From contig NZ_CP078013.2 in NCBI RefSeq assembly GCF_024112395.2, positions 558,001 through 622,000 on the forward strand: DNA of 64,000 nt, read 5' to 3'. The position numbers and the translations under genes are program-made. The notes beneath the pieces were generated by a model. It was not told the origin of the DNA. It did not search any database and worked only from the letters and a program-made list of their open reading frames with translations. Below are positions 28,494 through 38,468 of the stretch, piece by piece. The number at the start of each line of letters is the position of its first letter. Positions within the stretch are counted from its first letter, which is position 1. This DNA is from Pseudomonas pergaminensis. GTDB taxonomy: Bacteria; Pseudomonadota; Gammaproteobacteria; Pseudomonadales; Pseudomonadaceae.

Positions 28494-30029
28494 TCAAGCG
28501 CTGCGGTTGGTAAAGCTGTGCAGGGCTTTCTCGATGCATTGGGCGGTTTTGCCGAAAGCCTGCACGGTGGTTTCCGAGAATGGCCCGCCGCCTTGGTCGG
28601 CCACCATCAGCATGACCACCTTGCCGTTGCAACTCAGGGAGCGAAGCAGCAGGTGCTCGCCGGTGAACAGGCGGCGCAGGATCGGCGGCAGCAACGCCGC
28701 GAACTGGGCGTGGTTTTCAGGATTGAGGCGCACCTGGGCCGACTTCTCCAGCAAGCGTTGCAGCAAGGTGCTGTTGACCACGTCCAGGCTCAGGTTCGCG
28801 GCGTCCTTCGGCAGGCCGTCGGCCTGGTGAACACGCAAGGTGCTCAGGGCGCGATCAGCCATCAACAGCATGACCCGCTGCATGCCACTGGCGACCAAGG
28901 CTTCCTTGGCGCAGGTGGTCAAGTGCATGGCGTTGGCAAAGCGGCTCGGCTCCACCAGCAACTCGGTGCAACGCTTGCGCCACACGGCCAGGGCCTCGGC
29001 GGTGGGTGGCGGCGCTGGCAACAGGCCGCGGTGAATCTTCTGTACATGCCACGGCCAGATCAGCGACAGCGCCGGGTGCCAGAGGTCAGTCATCAAGGCG
29101 GTGCGGGCGCTGGTGACAGCCTGTTGGTGGACCAGTTGCTGTACCTCGCCCAAAGGCTGTTGCAGGTACAGCGCCGTGAGCAATTGCCAGCGTTCGGTGT
29201 GCGGGCAGGTCCATGACTCCTGGGCCGACATCGCCAGGCCGTTGGCCAGCAGCACGGTGTTGGCGGGCTGGTTCAACCAGCGGCGCAGATTGGGTTCGGC
29301 ATCGAGCAATTGCTGATGGCGCAGCGGGTCGTCTTCACGGGCGATGTGCAGGGCCTTGACCAGCAGGCGCTGTTCGCTCATCAGCAGCTTGTAGCCCTGG
29401 GAGACCCAGATCGGCAGGTGCCAGGCTTCGGTCAGGCCGACACACAGGTCCAGCAGGCGCACGCCGAACAGTTCCTGTTCGACCTGGCGGGCTGACTGGC
29501 CTTTGTGGATAACCCGCAGCTCCCATTCTTCCAGGAGCTTGGGGTAGGCGACTGCCATCGGCCACAGCGGCGACAGGAACAGCAGGCTGCCCCAGTGGAT
29601 GTCCTGCCACAGCCGCGCCAGGCGGCTGCCGAACAAGCCGTTGGCTTGCTGCGAAGCGTGCTGGCTCACCAGCAACAATTGGCGCAGCGCCACAGGAATC
29701 TCGTGGGCCGGCACCGAGGGCAGGCGCGCCAGCAGTTCTTCGGCGCGCTTGAGGCCCAGGCGGTTGAGCGCCACTTCGAGGTTTTCCGCCGGTTCCGCCA
29801 GGCTGCCATGGGTGTGGCTGTTGGCCTCGCGCATCACGCTGAGCACCAGGGCCGGGCTGTTTTGCATCAGCTCGGCAATATCTCGCAACGAACTGCGGCT
29901 GTCGCGGATGCCTTTGCACACACGGTCGTGGCTGGCCTGGGGCACAGGCAGCAGCACATCGTCCAGGCGCTTGATCCAAGCGGCGAGAGAGTTGGGTTTT
30001 GCAGTTGGGACTGTCGTTTCATTAGCCAT
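28494..30029 (-). CDS. HDOD domain-containing protein
   Basis: 511 residues. The N-terminal HDOD region is roughly residues 20-220 (LRDIAELMQNSPALVLSVMR, then the helical NRLGLKRAEELLARLP part). It lacks a full set of HD metal residues, so it is probably a protein-interaction domain. The last third is a GAF-like sensor region with MQRVMLLMADRALSTLRVHQ and ending VVMLMVADQGGGPFSE. HDOD proteins often link signals to c-di-GMP, motility or stress; the actual partner is unknown. It is divergent from motA, whose promoter lies between, so a motility link is possible (inference). Confidence 0.8.
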   Translation of the reverse strand: MANETTVPTAKPNSLAAWIKRLDDVLLPVPQASHDRVCKGIRDSRSSLRDIAELMQNSPALVLSVMREANSHTHGSLAEPAENLEVALNRLGLKRAEELLARLPSVPAHEIPVALRQLLLVSQHASQQANGLFGSRLARLWQDIHWGSLLFLSPLWPMAVAYPKLLEEWELRVIHKGQSARQVEQELFGVRLLDLCVGLTEAWHLPIWVSQGYKLLMSEQRLLVKALHIAREDDPLRHQQLLDAEPNLRRWLNQPANTVLLANGLAMSAQESWTCPHTERWQLLTALYLQQPLGEVQQLVHQQAVTSARTALMTDLWHPALSLIWPWHVQKIHRGLLPAPPPTAEALAVWRKRCTELLVEPSRFANAMHLTTCAKEALVASGMQRVMLLMADRALSTLRVHQADGLPKDAANLSLDVVNSTLLQRLLEKSAQVRLNPENHAQFAALLPPILRRLFTGEHLLLRSLSCNGKVVMLMVADQGGGPFSETTVQAFGKTAQCIEKALHSFTNRSA

Positions 30030-30101
30030 GATTGGGGCGCGATCATCACTTGCGGTCTACACGCCCGGAGCGGGCCGAACTGGCTTTTCGCCTTAACGGC
30101 C

Positions 30102-30128
30102 TATAGTCTGGCGCAGTTTTGCCGATAA
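30102..30128 (+). promoter_or_regulatory. FliA (sigma-28) promoter for motAB
   Basis: The -10 GCCGATAA at 30121-30128 matches the FliA consensus exactly, and TATA at 30102-30105 is exactly 15 bases upstream (consensus TAAA). The motA ATG is 68 bases downstream. Late flagellar genes such as motAB are known FliA targets in gammaproteobacteria. Confidence 0.85.
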
Positions 30129-30195
30129 GTAGAACAAGAGTTTTCTGCTACACCCAATATGTCCATGAACCCGACGGCGCAAGTACTCATCCCCT

Positions 30196-31047
30196 ATGGC
30201 TAAAATTATCGGCATCATCGTCGTCATCGCAAGCGTGCTCGGTGGCTACGTCCTGTCCCACGGTAAAATTGCTGCGTTGATCCAGCCCTTCGAAGTGCTG
30301 ATCATCGGTGGTGCGGCGTTCGGCGCATTCTTGCAGGCCAACCCCGGCTACATGACCATGCACGTGGTCAAGAAGTCCCTGGGCATGTTCGGTTCGCGCT
30401 TCACCCACACCTTCTATCTGGAGGTTCTGGGCCTGGTCTACGAGATCCTCAACAAAAGCCGCCGCGAAGGCATGATGGCCATCGAGGCTGACATCGAAGA
30501 TGCCGCCGCCAGCCCGATTTTCGCCAAGTACCCGGCCGTGCTCAAAGATGAGCGCATGACCGCCTATATCTGCGACTACCTGCGCATCATGTCCTCCGGC
30601 AACATGGCCCCCCATGAGCTGGAAGGTCTGTTCGACATGGAGTTGTTCAGCCTTAAAGAAGAGCTGGAGCATCCGTCCCACGCCGTGACCGGTATCGCTG
30701 ACGGTATGCCGGGTTTCGGTATCGTCGCGGCGGTACTGGGTATCGTGGTGACCATGGCTTCCCTGGGCGAGGGCGACCAAGCGGCCATCGGCATGCACGT
30801 GGGTGCGGCACTGGTCGGTACCTTCTTCGGTATTCTCGCGGCCTACGGTTTCTTCGGCCCGCTGGCCACCTCCCTGGCCCATGACGCCAAGGAAGAAATC
30901 AACCTGTACGAGTCGATCAAGGCCAGCCTGGTAGCCTCGGCTTCCGGCATGCCGCCGTCGCTGGCGGTGGAGTTCGGTCGCAAGGTGCTGTACCCGAAAC
31001 ATCGCCCAAGCTTCGCCGAGCTGGAACAAGCGGTTCGTGGTCGCTAA
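30196..31047 (+). CDS. motA: Flagellar motor stator protein MotA
   Basis: 283 residues with four membrane segments. The cytoplasmic loop begins near LNKSRREGMMAIEADIE, and the third segment has ADGMPGFGIVAAVLGIVVTM, including the conserved Pro. With MotB it forms the proton channel that drives flagellar rotation. The ATG at 30196 matches the family start (MAKIIGIIVV). MotB follows after 3 bp, so this is a two-gene operon behind the FliA promoter. Confidence 0.97.
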   Translation: MAKIIGIIVVIASVLGGYVLSHGKIAALIQPFEVLIIGGAAFGAFLQANPGYMTMHVVKKSLGMFGSRFTHTFYLEVLGLVYEILNKSRREGMMAIEADIEDAAASPIFAKYPAVLKDERMTAYICDYLRIMSSGNMAPHELEGLFDMELFSLKEELEHPSHAVTGIADGMPGFGIVAAVLGIVVTMASLGEGDQAAIGMHVGAALVGTFFGILAAYGFFGPLATSLAHDAKEEINLYESIKASLVASASGMPPSLAVEFGRKVLYPKHRPSFAELEQAVRGR

Positions 31048-31050
31048 GCC

Positions 31051-32070
31051 ATGGAAAACAACCAGCCGATAATCATCAAGCGCGTCAAGCGCTTCGCTGC
31101 GGGGCACCATGGGGGCGCCTGGAAAATCGCCTTCGCCGACTTTGCGACGGCGATGATGGCGTTCTTTCTGGTGCTGTGGCTGATGTCCACCGCCACGCCT
31201 GAACAGAAGATCGCCATTGCCGGCTACTTCAAAGACCCCATTGGTTTCTCGGAAAGTGGTACGCCCTTCGTGATCGACTTGGGCGGCTCGCCGCAACTGG
31301 CGCCTGAGCGCACCATCAACCCGGAAATCAAGACCGAATCGCCTCAAGAGAAAATCCCGATCGAGCGCGATACCGTCGAAGCCATGGCCGAACAGGTCGA
31401 GCAGGAGCGCCTAGAACTGTTGCTGCAAGAACTGCAGACCAAGGTTGAGGAAAACCCGCAACTGCTGAAGTTCAAGGATCAGATTTCATTCGAGATCACC
31501 CCGGACGGCTTGCGCATCCAGATCACCGACGCAGCCAACCGCCCGATGTTCGACTCCGGCAGTGCGCGCTTGAAGCCGTACTTTGAAGACATCTTGCTGG
31601 CCATGGCCGACACCATCAAGGCGGTGCCGAACAAGATCAGCATCAGTGGCCACACCGACGCCAAGCCGTATGCAGGGCAGGGCGACTTCGGCAACTGGGA
31701 GCTTTCCGCCAACCGCGCCAACGCCGCACGCCGTGCGCTGGTGGCCGGCAGCTACCCGGACCCGCAAGTGGCGCGCGTGGTGGGGTTTGCATCGTCGCAG
31801 CTGTTTGACCCCAAGGACCCGTTCAACCCGATCAACCGCCGTATCGATATCGTGGTGCTGACCAAAAAGGCTCAGCGTGCGATCGAAGGTGACCAGCCCC
31901 CAGCGCCGCAACCCACTCCGGGCGCCGGCGCACCGGGCGAAGTACCGGCTGATCCGAACGCCATACCGCCAGGTCAGGAACCGTTGCCGGCGCATGAACT
32001 GCGCCAGAAGCTGAACCTGTTTGATGAGGGTGGGGTGAAGGATCCTACGGTGCCTGGGACGGGGTCCTAG
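31051..32070 (+). CDS. motB: Flagellar motor stator protein MotB
   Basis: 339 residues. The single membrane segment AFADFATAMMAFFLVLWLM carries the proton-binding Asp30 (Asp32 in E. coli), and the C-terminal OmpA-like domain (SGHTDAKPYAG, LSANRANAARRALV) anchors the stator to peptidoglycan. The last 50 residues are rich in Pro and Gly. Followed by a bidirectional terminator. Confidence 0.96.
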   Translation: MENNQPIIIKRVKRFAAGHHGGAWKIAFADFATAMMAFFLVLWLMSTATPEQKIAIAGYFKDPIGFSESGTPFVIDLGGSPQLAPERTINPEIKTESPQEKIPIERDTVEAMAEQVEQERLELLLQELQTKVEENPQLLKFKDQISFEITPDGLRIQITDAANRPMFDSGSARLKPYFEDILLAMADTIKAVPNKISISGHTDAKPYAGQGDFGNWELSANRANAARRALVAGSYPDPQVARVVGFASSQLFDPKDPFNPINRRIDIVVLTKKAQRAIEGDQPPAPQPTPGAGAPGEVPADPNAIPPGQEPLPAHELRQKLNLFDEGGVKDPTVPGTGS

Positions 32071-32081
32071 GCCTCACATAC

Positions 32082-32115
32082 AAAAAGGCCGCGATGATCG
32101 CGGCCTTATTTTTTC
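32082..32115. terminator. Intrinsic terminator after motB
   Basis: AAGGCCGCGA, loop, TCGCGGCCTT followed by a T-rich run and preceded by an A-run. It lies between convergent motB and rsgA and can act on both strands. Confidence 0.88.
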
Positions 32116-32121
32116 TGCGGC

Positions 32122-33153
32122 TTAGTAACTGCTTTCGGGCAAGCTCGCAATGATCGACCGATAGCTGTTCATCCGCTGTTGCTGCACGCGGCCGTCTTCC
32201 AGCGCCTTGAGCAATGCACAGCCGGGTTCGCGGTCGTGTTTGCAGTCGCGGAAGCGGCAAGTGCCGATCAGGTCGTTGAATTCGATAAAGCCCGCTTCCA
32301 CATCGCTGCGGCTGACGTGGCCGAGGCCGAACTCGCGGATGCCTGGGGAGTCGATCAGCTCACCGCCGCCGGGGAAGTGGAACAACCGCGCGGTGGTGGT
32401 GGTGTGAGTGCCCTGGCCGGACAGCTCCGACAGTGGCCCTACGCGGGTGTCGACTTCCGGCAGCAGGCTGTTGACCAACGAAGACTTGCCCACGCCAGAC
32501 TGGCCTACAAACACGCTGATGCGCCCGTCCAACTGCTGTTGCAGCTGTTCCATGCCATTGCCGTGATGCGCCGACACCTCCAGCACCGGGTAACCCAGTG
32601 TGCGATACACCGCCAGCAAGGCGTTGAGCGCCGGGGCGTTCTGTGCGTCGATCAGGTCGAATTTGTTCAGCAGCAACAGCGGGCGGATGCCGGCATGCTC
32701 GGCGGCTACCAGGTAGCGGTCGATCAGGTTGGCATGGGGCTCGGGCAGCGGTGCGAACACGATCACGATCATGTCGACGTTGGCCGCCACCGGCTTGAGC
32801 TGGCCACGGCTGTCGGGGCGGCGCAGTTCGGTGGTGCGCGGCAACTGGGCGACAATCACGCCGATGCCCTGGTTGCCGGCCCTCCAGACTACTTTGTCGC
32901 CGGTGACCAGCGCAGGCAGGTTGGCGCGCAAGTGGCAACGGGACACTTGGCCCGCGAGTTCGCCTTCGAGTGCCTCGACTTCGACCTGCACACCAAAGTG
33001 CGCGATCACCAGGCCCGTTTGCTCGGGGCCCAGGTCGCCGCCCTCAAGCGCTTCTACGGCGGAGGATTCACGTTTGGCGGCGCGAGCGGCGCGTTCACCC
33101 TGAATCTTTTCGATGCGCCAGTTTTGGCGACGGTTGAGCTGGCGTTTGGCCAT
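32122..33153 (-). CDS. rsgA: Ribosome small subunit-dependent GTPase A
   Basis: 343 residues. An N-terminal OB fold is followed by a circularly permuted GTPase with motifs in the order NKFDL (G4), GQSGVGKSS (G1) and DSPG (G3), and a C-terminal zinc site ([14 protein letters not shown]). RsgA releases maturation factors from the 30S subunit. The ATG at 33153 ([10 protein letters not shown]) is chosen; the frame extends eight residues further. It is divergent from orn, as in E. coli and P. aeruginosa. Confidence 0.96.
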   Translation of the reverse strand: MAKRQLNRRQNWRIEKIQGERAARAAKRESSAVEALEGGDLGPEQTGLVIAHFGVQVEVEALEGELAGQVSRCHLRANLPALVTGDKVVWRAGNQGIGVIVAQLPRTTELRRPDSRGQLKPVAANVDMIVIVFAPLPEPHANLIDRYLVAAEHAGIRPLLLLNKFDLIDAQNAPALNALLAVYRTLGYPVLEVSAHHGNGMEQLQQQLDGRISVFVGQSGVGKSSLVNSLLPEVDTRVGPLSELSGQGTHTTTTARLFHFPGGGELIDSPGIREFGLGHVSRSDVEAGFIEFNDLIGTCRFRDCKHDREPGCALLKALEDGRVQQQRMNSYRSIIASLPESSY

Positions 33154-33261
33154 TGGTGTTCCGTGTCGATAATGCAAAGGTTAGGTAAAACGGTCGCGAG
33201 TCTAGCACGCCCCTGCCTGCTAAACTGCGCAGCTAAGCCAAGGTGCCAAGAGAATCAAGCC

Positions 33262-33804
33262 ATGCAAAACCCACAGAACCTGATTTGGATCGATCTGGAA
33301 ATGACCGGTCTGAACCCCGACACCGACGTCATCATCGAGATGGCGACCATTGTCACCGACAGCAACCTCAACACCTTGGCCGAAGGTCCGGTGATCGCCA
33401 TCCACCACAGCGACGCCGTGCTCGCCACCATGGACGAGTGGAACACCCGCACCCACGGCAACTCCGGCCTGACCCAGCGCGTACGTGACAGCCGCATCAG
33501 CATGGCCGAAGCCGAAGCCGAAACCATCGCCTTCCTGGAACAGTGGGTGCCCAAGGGCAAGTCGCCGATCTGTGGCAACAGCATCTGCCAGGACCGCCGC
33601 TTCCTTTATACGCACATGAAGGCGCTGGAAAGCTACTTCCACTACCGCAACCTGGATGTGTCCACCCTTAAAGAGCTGGCCGCGCGCTGGGCGCCGGAAG
33701 TCAAAGACAGCTTCCATAAAGGCAGTACCCACCTGGCGCTGGATGATATCCGCGAGTCGATTGCCGAGCTGCAGCATTACCGCAAGCATTTCATCAAGGC
33801 TTGA
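33262..33804 (+). CDS. orn: Oligoribonuclease
   Basis: 180 residues of DEDDh exonuclease: [10 protein letters not shown] with Asp and Glu, and HLALDDI with the last Asp. It degrades 2-5 nucleotide RNAs, and in Pseudomonas also pGpG from c-di-GMP turnover (known for the family). Divergent from rsgA. The ATG at 33262 gives [13 protein letters not shown], the standard start. Confidence 0.97.
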   Translation: MQNPQNLIWIDLEMTGLNPDTDVIIEMATIVTDSNLNTLAEGPVIAIHHSDAVLATMDEWNTRTHGNSGLTQRVRDSRISMAEAEAETIAFLEQWVPKGKSPICGNSICQDRRFLYTHMKALESYFHYRNLDVSTLKELAARWAPEVKDSFHKGSTHLALDDIRESIAELQHYRKHFIKA

Positions 33805-33816
33805 TGACCGTCATCC

Positions 33817-33884
33817 TGTAGGAGCCCGGCTTGCCGGCGATGGCGCCCCAAAGATCGCCATCGCCGGCAAGCCGGACGCCACAG
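33817..33884. repeat. REPIN-like inverted pair (GTAGGAGCCCGGC type)
   Basis: TGTAGGAGCCCGGCTTGCCGG followed by its inverted copy ending in CCGGACGCCACA, GTAGG end outermost, between orn and the membrane protein gene. Similar to the element at 5739. Confidence 0.75.
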
Positions 33885-33973
33885 GATCGAGTTTACGGCA
33901 GATAATGGCTTGCCCTCTTTTGGTGCCATCAGCAAATGATTAGACTGCCGGCCTCTTTGCAAGGATCGCCCTC

Positions 33974-34588
33974 ATGCTGCTGATGCTCTACCTCATCGCC
34001 ATCACTGCCGAAGCCATGACCGGCGCGCTGTCGGCCGGACGGCGCGGCATGGACTGGTTTGGTGTAGTGCTGATCGCTTGCGTCACAGCGTTGGGCGGTG
34101 GATCGGTGCGCGACGTGCTGCTCGGGCATTACCCGCTGACCTGGGTCAAACACCCGGAATACCTGGTGCTGACCTCGATTGCCGCACTGGTGACGATCTT
34201 CATTGCTCCGCTGATGCGCCACTTGCGCTCGCTGTTCCTGGCGCTCGACGCGGTGGGCCTGGTGGCCTTCACCCTGATTGGTTGCATGACTGCCCTGGAA
34301 ATGGGCCATGGCATGCTGGTGGCGTCGGTCAGCGGCGTGATCACCGGGGTCTTCGGCGGCATCCTCCGGGATATTTTCTGCAACGACATCCCGCTGATTT
34401 TCCGCCGTGAGCTGTACGCCAGCGTGTCGTTCCTGGCCGCCTGGTTCTACATGCTGTGCCTGTACCTGCAACTGCCGAGCGAGCAAGCCATCCTGCTGAC
34501 CCTGTTCAGCGGCTTTCTATTGCGCCTGCTGGCGATCCGTTTTCACTGGGAAATGCCCAAGTTCGTCTACAACGACGACGTGCACTAG
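33974..34588 (+). CDS. TRIC-type (UPF0126/YadS) membrane protein
   Basis: 204 residues with about seven membrane segments. The two repeats with glycine-rich signatures GGGSVRD (near residue 41) and GGILRD (near 132) are those of the prokaryotic TRIC cation-channel family. The role in bacteria is not settled, and the ion is probably potassium by analogy. Its last bases overlap the end of queG by 4 bp (convergent). Confidence 0.82.
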   Translation: MLLMLYLIAITAEAMTGALSAGRRGMDWFGVVLIACVTALGGGSVRDVLLGHYPLTWVKHPEYLVLTSIAALVTIFIAPLMRHLRSLFLALDAVGLVAFTLIGCMTALEMGHGMLVASVSGVITGVFGGILRDIFCNDIPLIFRRELYASVSFLAAWFYMLCLYLQLPSEQAILLTLFSGFLLRLLAIRFHWEMPKFVYNDDVH

Positions 34589-35649
34589 CGCGTAGCGTGC
34601 TGGTTCAGCGCCCATTCCACATGCTCTCGCACCAATTCCGAGGGGTAATCCCGGCGCGCCTTCAAGGCCTCCAGCACTGGAATGCTCGACGGCGCATTGC
34701 CCAGGCCCACCGCAAGATTGCGCAGCCAGCGCTCATAGCCGGCACGGCGCAGGGGTGAGCCTTCGGTGCTGCTGAGGAATTTATCCTCGTCCCACATAAA
34801 CAACTCGGCCAGTTCCGCGTTATCCAGATTGTGGCGCGGCTTAAAATCGCTTTCGGCGGTGGGGCGGGCGAAACGATTCCACGGGCAAACGATCTGACAG
34901 TCATCGCAGCCAAACACACGGTTGCCGATCAGCGGGCGCAGGTCTTCAGGGATCGCGCTCTTGAGCTCGATGGTGAGGTAGGAAATGCAGCGTCGGGCAT
35001 CCAGCACATAGGGGCCGACAAAGGCATTGGTCGGGCAAATGTCCAGGCACGCCGTGCACCGCCCGCAATGCTCGGTGCTGTGGGGCGCGTCGATGGGCAG
35101 CGGCAAGTCGACAAACAACTCGCTCAAGAAGAAATAACTGCCGGCCTTGCGATTGAGGACCAGGGTGTTTTTACCGATCCAGCCCAGGCCGGCTTTTTCG
35201 GCGATGGCTTTTTCCAGCACCGGCGCGCTGTCGACGAAGGCGCGGAAACCAAACGGGCCGATCTGCGCTTGAATGCGGTCGGCCAATTGCTGCACGCGCT
35301 TGCGGATCAGCTTGTGATAGTCGCGGCCCAGGGCGTAACGCGAGATATAGGCTTTTTCCGGCTTGGCCAGCAGATGCGCCATGTGCGTATCGCCGGGCAG
35401 GTAGTCCATGCGCAGCGAGACCACGCGCAACGTGCCGGGCACCAGTTCATCGGGGTGGGAGCGTTTGCTGCCATGGGCGCCCATGTACTCCATTTCGCCG
35501 TGGTAGCCCGCGTCGAGCCAGCGTTGCAGGTGTTGTTCATGCTCGGCCAGGTCCAGGCCGCTGATGCCGACTTGTTGAAAGCCCAGCTCGCGGCCCCAGT
35601 CTTTGATCGATTGGGCGAGGGCAGGCAGATCGGTGGTGATGGGAGGCAT
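34585..35649 (-). CDS. queG: Epoxyqueuosine reductase
   Basis: 354 residues. Two ferredoxin-like 4Fe-4S motifs are present (CGRCTACLDICP and CDDCQIVCPWN), after a cobalamin-binding domain with FGFRAFVDSAPVLEKAIA. It reduces epoxyqueuosine to queuosine in tRNAs with GUN anticodons. The ATG at 35649 (MPPITTDLPALAQ) is chosen: the longer open frame upstream overlaps the nnrD gene. Confidence 0.94.
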   Translation of the reverse strand: MPPITTDLPALAQSIKDWGRELGFQQVGISGLDLAEHEQHLQRWLDAGYHGEMEYMGAHGSKRSHPDELVPGTLRVVSLRMDYLPGDTHMAHLLAKPEKAYISRYALGRDYHKLIRKRVQQLADRIQAQIGPFGFRAFVDSAPVLEKAIAEKAGLGWIGKNTLVLNRKAGSYFFLSELFVDLPLPIDAPHSTEHCGRCTACLDICPTNAFVGPYVLDARRCISYLTIELKSAIPEDLRPLIGNRVFGCDDCQIVCPWNRFARPTAESDFKPRHNLDNAELAELFMWDEDKFLSSTEGSPLRRAGYERWLRNLAVGLGNAPSSIPVLEALKARRDYPSELVREHVEWALNQHATR

Positions 35650-35712
35650 GAGACAAGGGAAACCGCAGGTTAGATAGGTATAATTCTGCCAGACATCGGA
35701 GCTTGAAGACGC

Positions 35713-36573
35713 ATGCCGCAGACAAAACACGCAATAACCGACGTACAGCCACTGTTGCACGGCCATTTGCCGCAACTGGCTGCGCGTTCCCCGGACGCCC
35801 ATAAAGGCCAGTTCGGCCACCTGCTGGTCATTGGCGGTGACCGTGGCTTCGGCGGCGCAGCGCTGCTGAGTGCTGAAAGTGCCTTGCGCAGTGGCGCCGG
35901 CATGGTGTCCCTGGCGACGCGCCTGGAGCATGTGCCCGCCGCCCTGGCTCGCCTGCCGGAAGTCATGACTGTAGGCGTCAGCTCGGCCAATCAACTGATG
36001 GGTCTGCTGGAAAAGATCTCGGTCATTGTGATCGGGCCTGGGCTCGGTGATGCGTCCTGGGGCAACAGCCTGCTTTCGGTGGCGGCCAACGCCAGCCTGC
36101 CGCAGGTGTGGGATGCCGACGCGTTGAATCAGCTCGCCACCGGCAGCGTCAGTTTGCCGGCCGATTGCGTGATTACCCCGCATCCGGGGGAGGCCGCGCG
36201 CTTGTTGGGGATCTCGACAGCCGAGGTTCAGGCTGACCGTCTTAAGGTGGCGCGCGCGTTGAGCCAGAAATTCAACGCAGTGGCTATTCTCAAGGGGGCT
36301 GGCAGTTTGATTGCCAGCCCGGACGGGCGTATTTCGCGATGCGACCAAGGCCATCCGGCGATGGCAACGGCGGGCTTGGGTGATGTCCTTGCCGGCCTGG
36401 TCGGCGCGCTGATGGCCCAGGGCATGCCGGCTTATGAGGCAAGCTGCCTGGCCGTGTGGTTGCACGCCACCGCGGGAGATCGCCAGGGCACCTTTGGTCG
36501 CGGCCTGGCGGCAAGCGACCTGATACCCGCCATTCGTCAATTGCTGGAGGAACAGTCGCCGTGTCTGAAGTAA
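35713..36573 (+). CDS. nnrD: NAD(P)H-hydrate dehydratase (single-domain)
   Basis: 286 residues. Only the dehydratase part of Nnr is present: GHLLVIGGDRGFGGA near residue 36, then VIVIGPGLGDASWG, ITPHPGEAARLLG and the active-site ATAGLGDVLAGLVGAL. It repairs hydrated NAD(P)H using ADP or ATP. The N-terminal epimerase domain (YjeF_N) found fused in E. coli YjeF is absent, and only 63 bp separate it from divergent queG. Its end overlaps tsaE by 13 bp. Confidence 0.88.
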   Translation: MPQTKHAITDVQPLLHGHLPQLAARSPDAHKGQFGHLLVIGGDRGFGGAALLSAESALRSGAGMVSLATRLEHVPAALARLPEVMTVGVSSANQLMGLLEKISVIVIGPGLGDASWGNSLLSVAANASLPQVWDADALNQLATGSVSLPADCVITPHPGEAARLLGISTAEVQADRLKVARALSQKFNAVAILKGAGSLIASPDGRISRCDQGHPAMATAGLGDVLAGLVGALMAQGMPAYEASCLAVWLHATAGDRQGTFGRGLAASDLIPAIRQLLEEQSPCLK

Positions 36574-37031
36574 TTCTTTTCCTGGCCGATGAAGAGGCCA
36601 TGGTCAGCTTCGGCCAGCGCATTGCCCAGGTCACGGCCGGGGCGGGGCTGATCTTCCTGGAAGGCGACCTGGGGGCGGGCAAGACCACGCTGTCCCGGGG
36701 GATCATTCGCGGGTTGGGCCACACCGGCGCGGTAAAAAGCCCGACGTTCACCCTGGTAGAACCCTATGAGATTGGCGACGTGCGAGCGTTCCATTTCGAC
36801 CTCTATCGCCTGGTGGACCCCGAAGAGCTGGAATATATGGGGATCCGCGATTACTTCGATGAAGATGCGTTGTGCCTGATCGAGTGGCCAGATAAAGGCA
36901 CAGGCTTTTTGCCAAAGCCGGACCTGACCATTACCATTACGCCGCATGAGCACGGACGTCAGCTGAAGTTGTTGCCCCAGAGCGCGCGTGGCCAGTCGTG
37001 GTGCGCCGCTTTGGCATTGGAATTCAAATAA
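36561..37031 (+). CDS. tsaE: tRNA t6A synthesis ATPase TsaE
   Basis: 156 residues with a P-loop GDLGAGKTT, Walker-B-like region and the SPTFTLVEPYE motif. TsaE helps TsaBD make N6-threonylcarbamoyladenosine at position 37 of ANN-decoding tRNAs. Start: GTG at 36561 with GGAGGA upstream, 13 bp inside the end of nnrD; longer frames read into that gene. Part of the nnrD-tsaE-amiB-mutL-miaA-hfq operon. Confidence 0.95.
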   Translation: MSEVILFLADEEAMVSFGQRIAQVTAGAGLIFLEGDLGAGKTTLSRGIIRGLGHTGAVKSPTFTLVEPYEIGDVRAFHFDLYRLVDPEELEYMGIRDYFDEDALCLIEWPDKGTGFLPKPDLTITITPHEHGRQLKLLPQSARGQSWCAALALEFK

Positions 37032-37046
37032 TTGGTGGGGTTAGGT

Positions 37047-38468
37047 ATGCGCTTTCGCGCGTTGGTTGCTGTCGTGGGGGTGTTGCTTGCGGCAATGACT
37101 GTCAATGCTCTGGCTGCTTCTCAGGTAAAGAGTGTTCGCCTGTGGCGAGCGCCGGATAACACGCGACTGGTGTTCGACCTGTCTGGCCCGGTCCAGCACA
37201 GCGTCTTTACCCTCACGTCGCCTGATCGCCTGGTGATCGACATCAACGGCGCGACCCTGGCCGCGCCGTTGAAAGTCTCCACCGCCAATACCCCGATTAC
37301 CGCGATGCGCTCGGCCCAGCGCACGCCCACCGACTTGCGCGTGGTGATCGACCTGAAAAAAGTCGTGACCCCGAAAAGCTTCTCCCTGGCGCCCAACGCC
37401 CAGTACGGCAACCGGCTGGTGGTCGACCTGTTCGACAACGCCGCCGATGCCGCGCCTCCGCCCGCGCCAACCCCGAGCGTGGCCACGGTGCCGGCGGTGC
37501 CGGTCAACCCGTCGCAACCGCAGGTCAAGCTGCCACCGCCGCCACCGGCCCCGGCCGGCAAGCGTGACATCATCGTAGTGATCGACGCCGGCCACGGCGG
37601 TGAAGATCCGGGCGCTTCCGGCTCACGCGGCCAGCATGAAAAAGACGTGGTGCTGGCCATCGCTCGCGAACTGCAGCGCCAGGTCAATGGCATGAAAGGC
37701 TATCGCGCCGAGCTGACCCGTACCGGCGACTACTTCATCCCCTTGCGCGGCCGTACCGAAATCGCCCGCAAGAAAGGCGCCGATCTGTTTGTGTCGATCC
37801 ACGCCGACGCCGCACCGTCGACCGCAGCCTTTGGTGCCTCGGTGTTTGCCCTGTCGGATCGCGGTGCTACCTCCGAGACCGCGCGTTGGCTGGCTGACAG
37901 TGAAAACCGCTCCGACTTGATCGGCGGGGCCGGCAACGTGTCCCTCGATGACAAGGACAAAATGCTCGCCGGCGTGCTGCTCGACCTGTCGATGACTGCT
38001 TCGCTGACGTCCAGCTTGAACGTGGGCCAGAAGGTGCTGAGCAACATCGGCCGGGTCACCTCGCTGCACAAGCAGCGTGTGGAGCAGGCCGGGTTCATGG
38101 TGCTGAAATCGCCGGATATCCCATCGATCCTGGTGGAAACCGGGTTTATCTCCAATTCCAACGAAGCCTCGAAGCTGGCCAGTGCCAGTCACCAGCAGGC
38201 GCTGGCGCGTTCGATCAGCGCCGGTATCCGCCAGTTCTTCCAGCAGAACCCGCCGCCGGGCACTTACATCGCCTGGCTGCGTGATTCGGGGAAAATCGCC
38301 CAGGGCCCGCGTGACCATCGCGTGCAGCCAGGCGATACCCTGGCCATGCTGGCGGTACGTTTCCAGGTGTCCGCCGCTACCTTGCGCAGCGCGAATAACC
38401 TGAAGACGGATGAACTGAAGGTTGGCCAGGTGCTGACTATCCCTGGCACTGAATTGGCGGCGCAGTAA
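37047..38468 (+). CDS. amiB: N-acetylmuramoyl-L-alanine amidase
   Basis: 473 residues. A signal peptide (about 28 residues) is followed by an AMIN domain, a Pro-rich linker, the zinc amidase ([27 protein letters not shown]) and a C-terminal LysM ([16 protein letters not shown]). It splits septal peptidoglycan under EnvC/NlpD-type control. The ATG at 37047 is chosen; the TTG at 37032 would add five residues. Confidence 0.95.
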   Translation: MRFRALVAVVGVLLAAMTVNALAASQVKSVRLWRAPDNTRLVFDLSGPVQHSVFTLTSPDRLVIDINGATLAAPLKVSTANTPITAMRSAQRTPTDLRVVIDLKKVVTPKSFSLAPNAQYGNRLVVDLFDNAADAAPPPAPTPSVATVPAVPVNPSQPQVKLPPPPPAPAGKRDIIVVIDAGHGGEDPGASGSRGQHEKDVVLAIARELQRQVNGMKGYRAELTRTGDYFIPLRGRTEIARKKGADLFVSIHADAAPSTAAFGASVFALSDRGATSETARWLADSENRSDLIGGAGNVSLDDKDKMLAGVLLDLSMTASLTSSLNVGQKVLSNIGRVTSLHKQRVEQAGFMVLKSPDIPSILVETGFISNSNEASKLASASHQQALARSISAGIRQFFQQNPPPGTYIAWLRDSGKIAQGPRDHRVQPGDTLAMLAVRFQVSAATLRSANNLKTDELKVGQVLTIPGTELAAQ

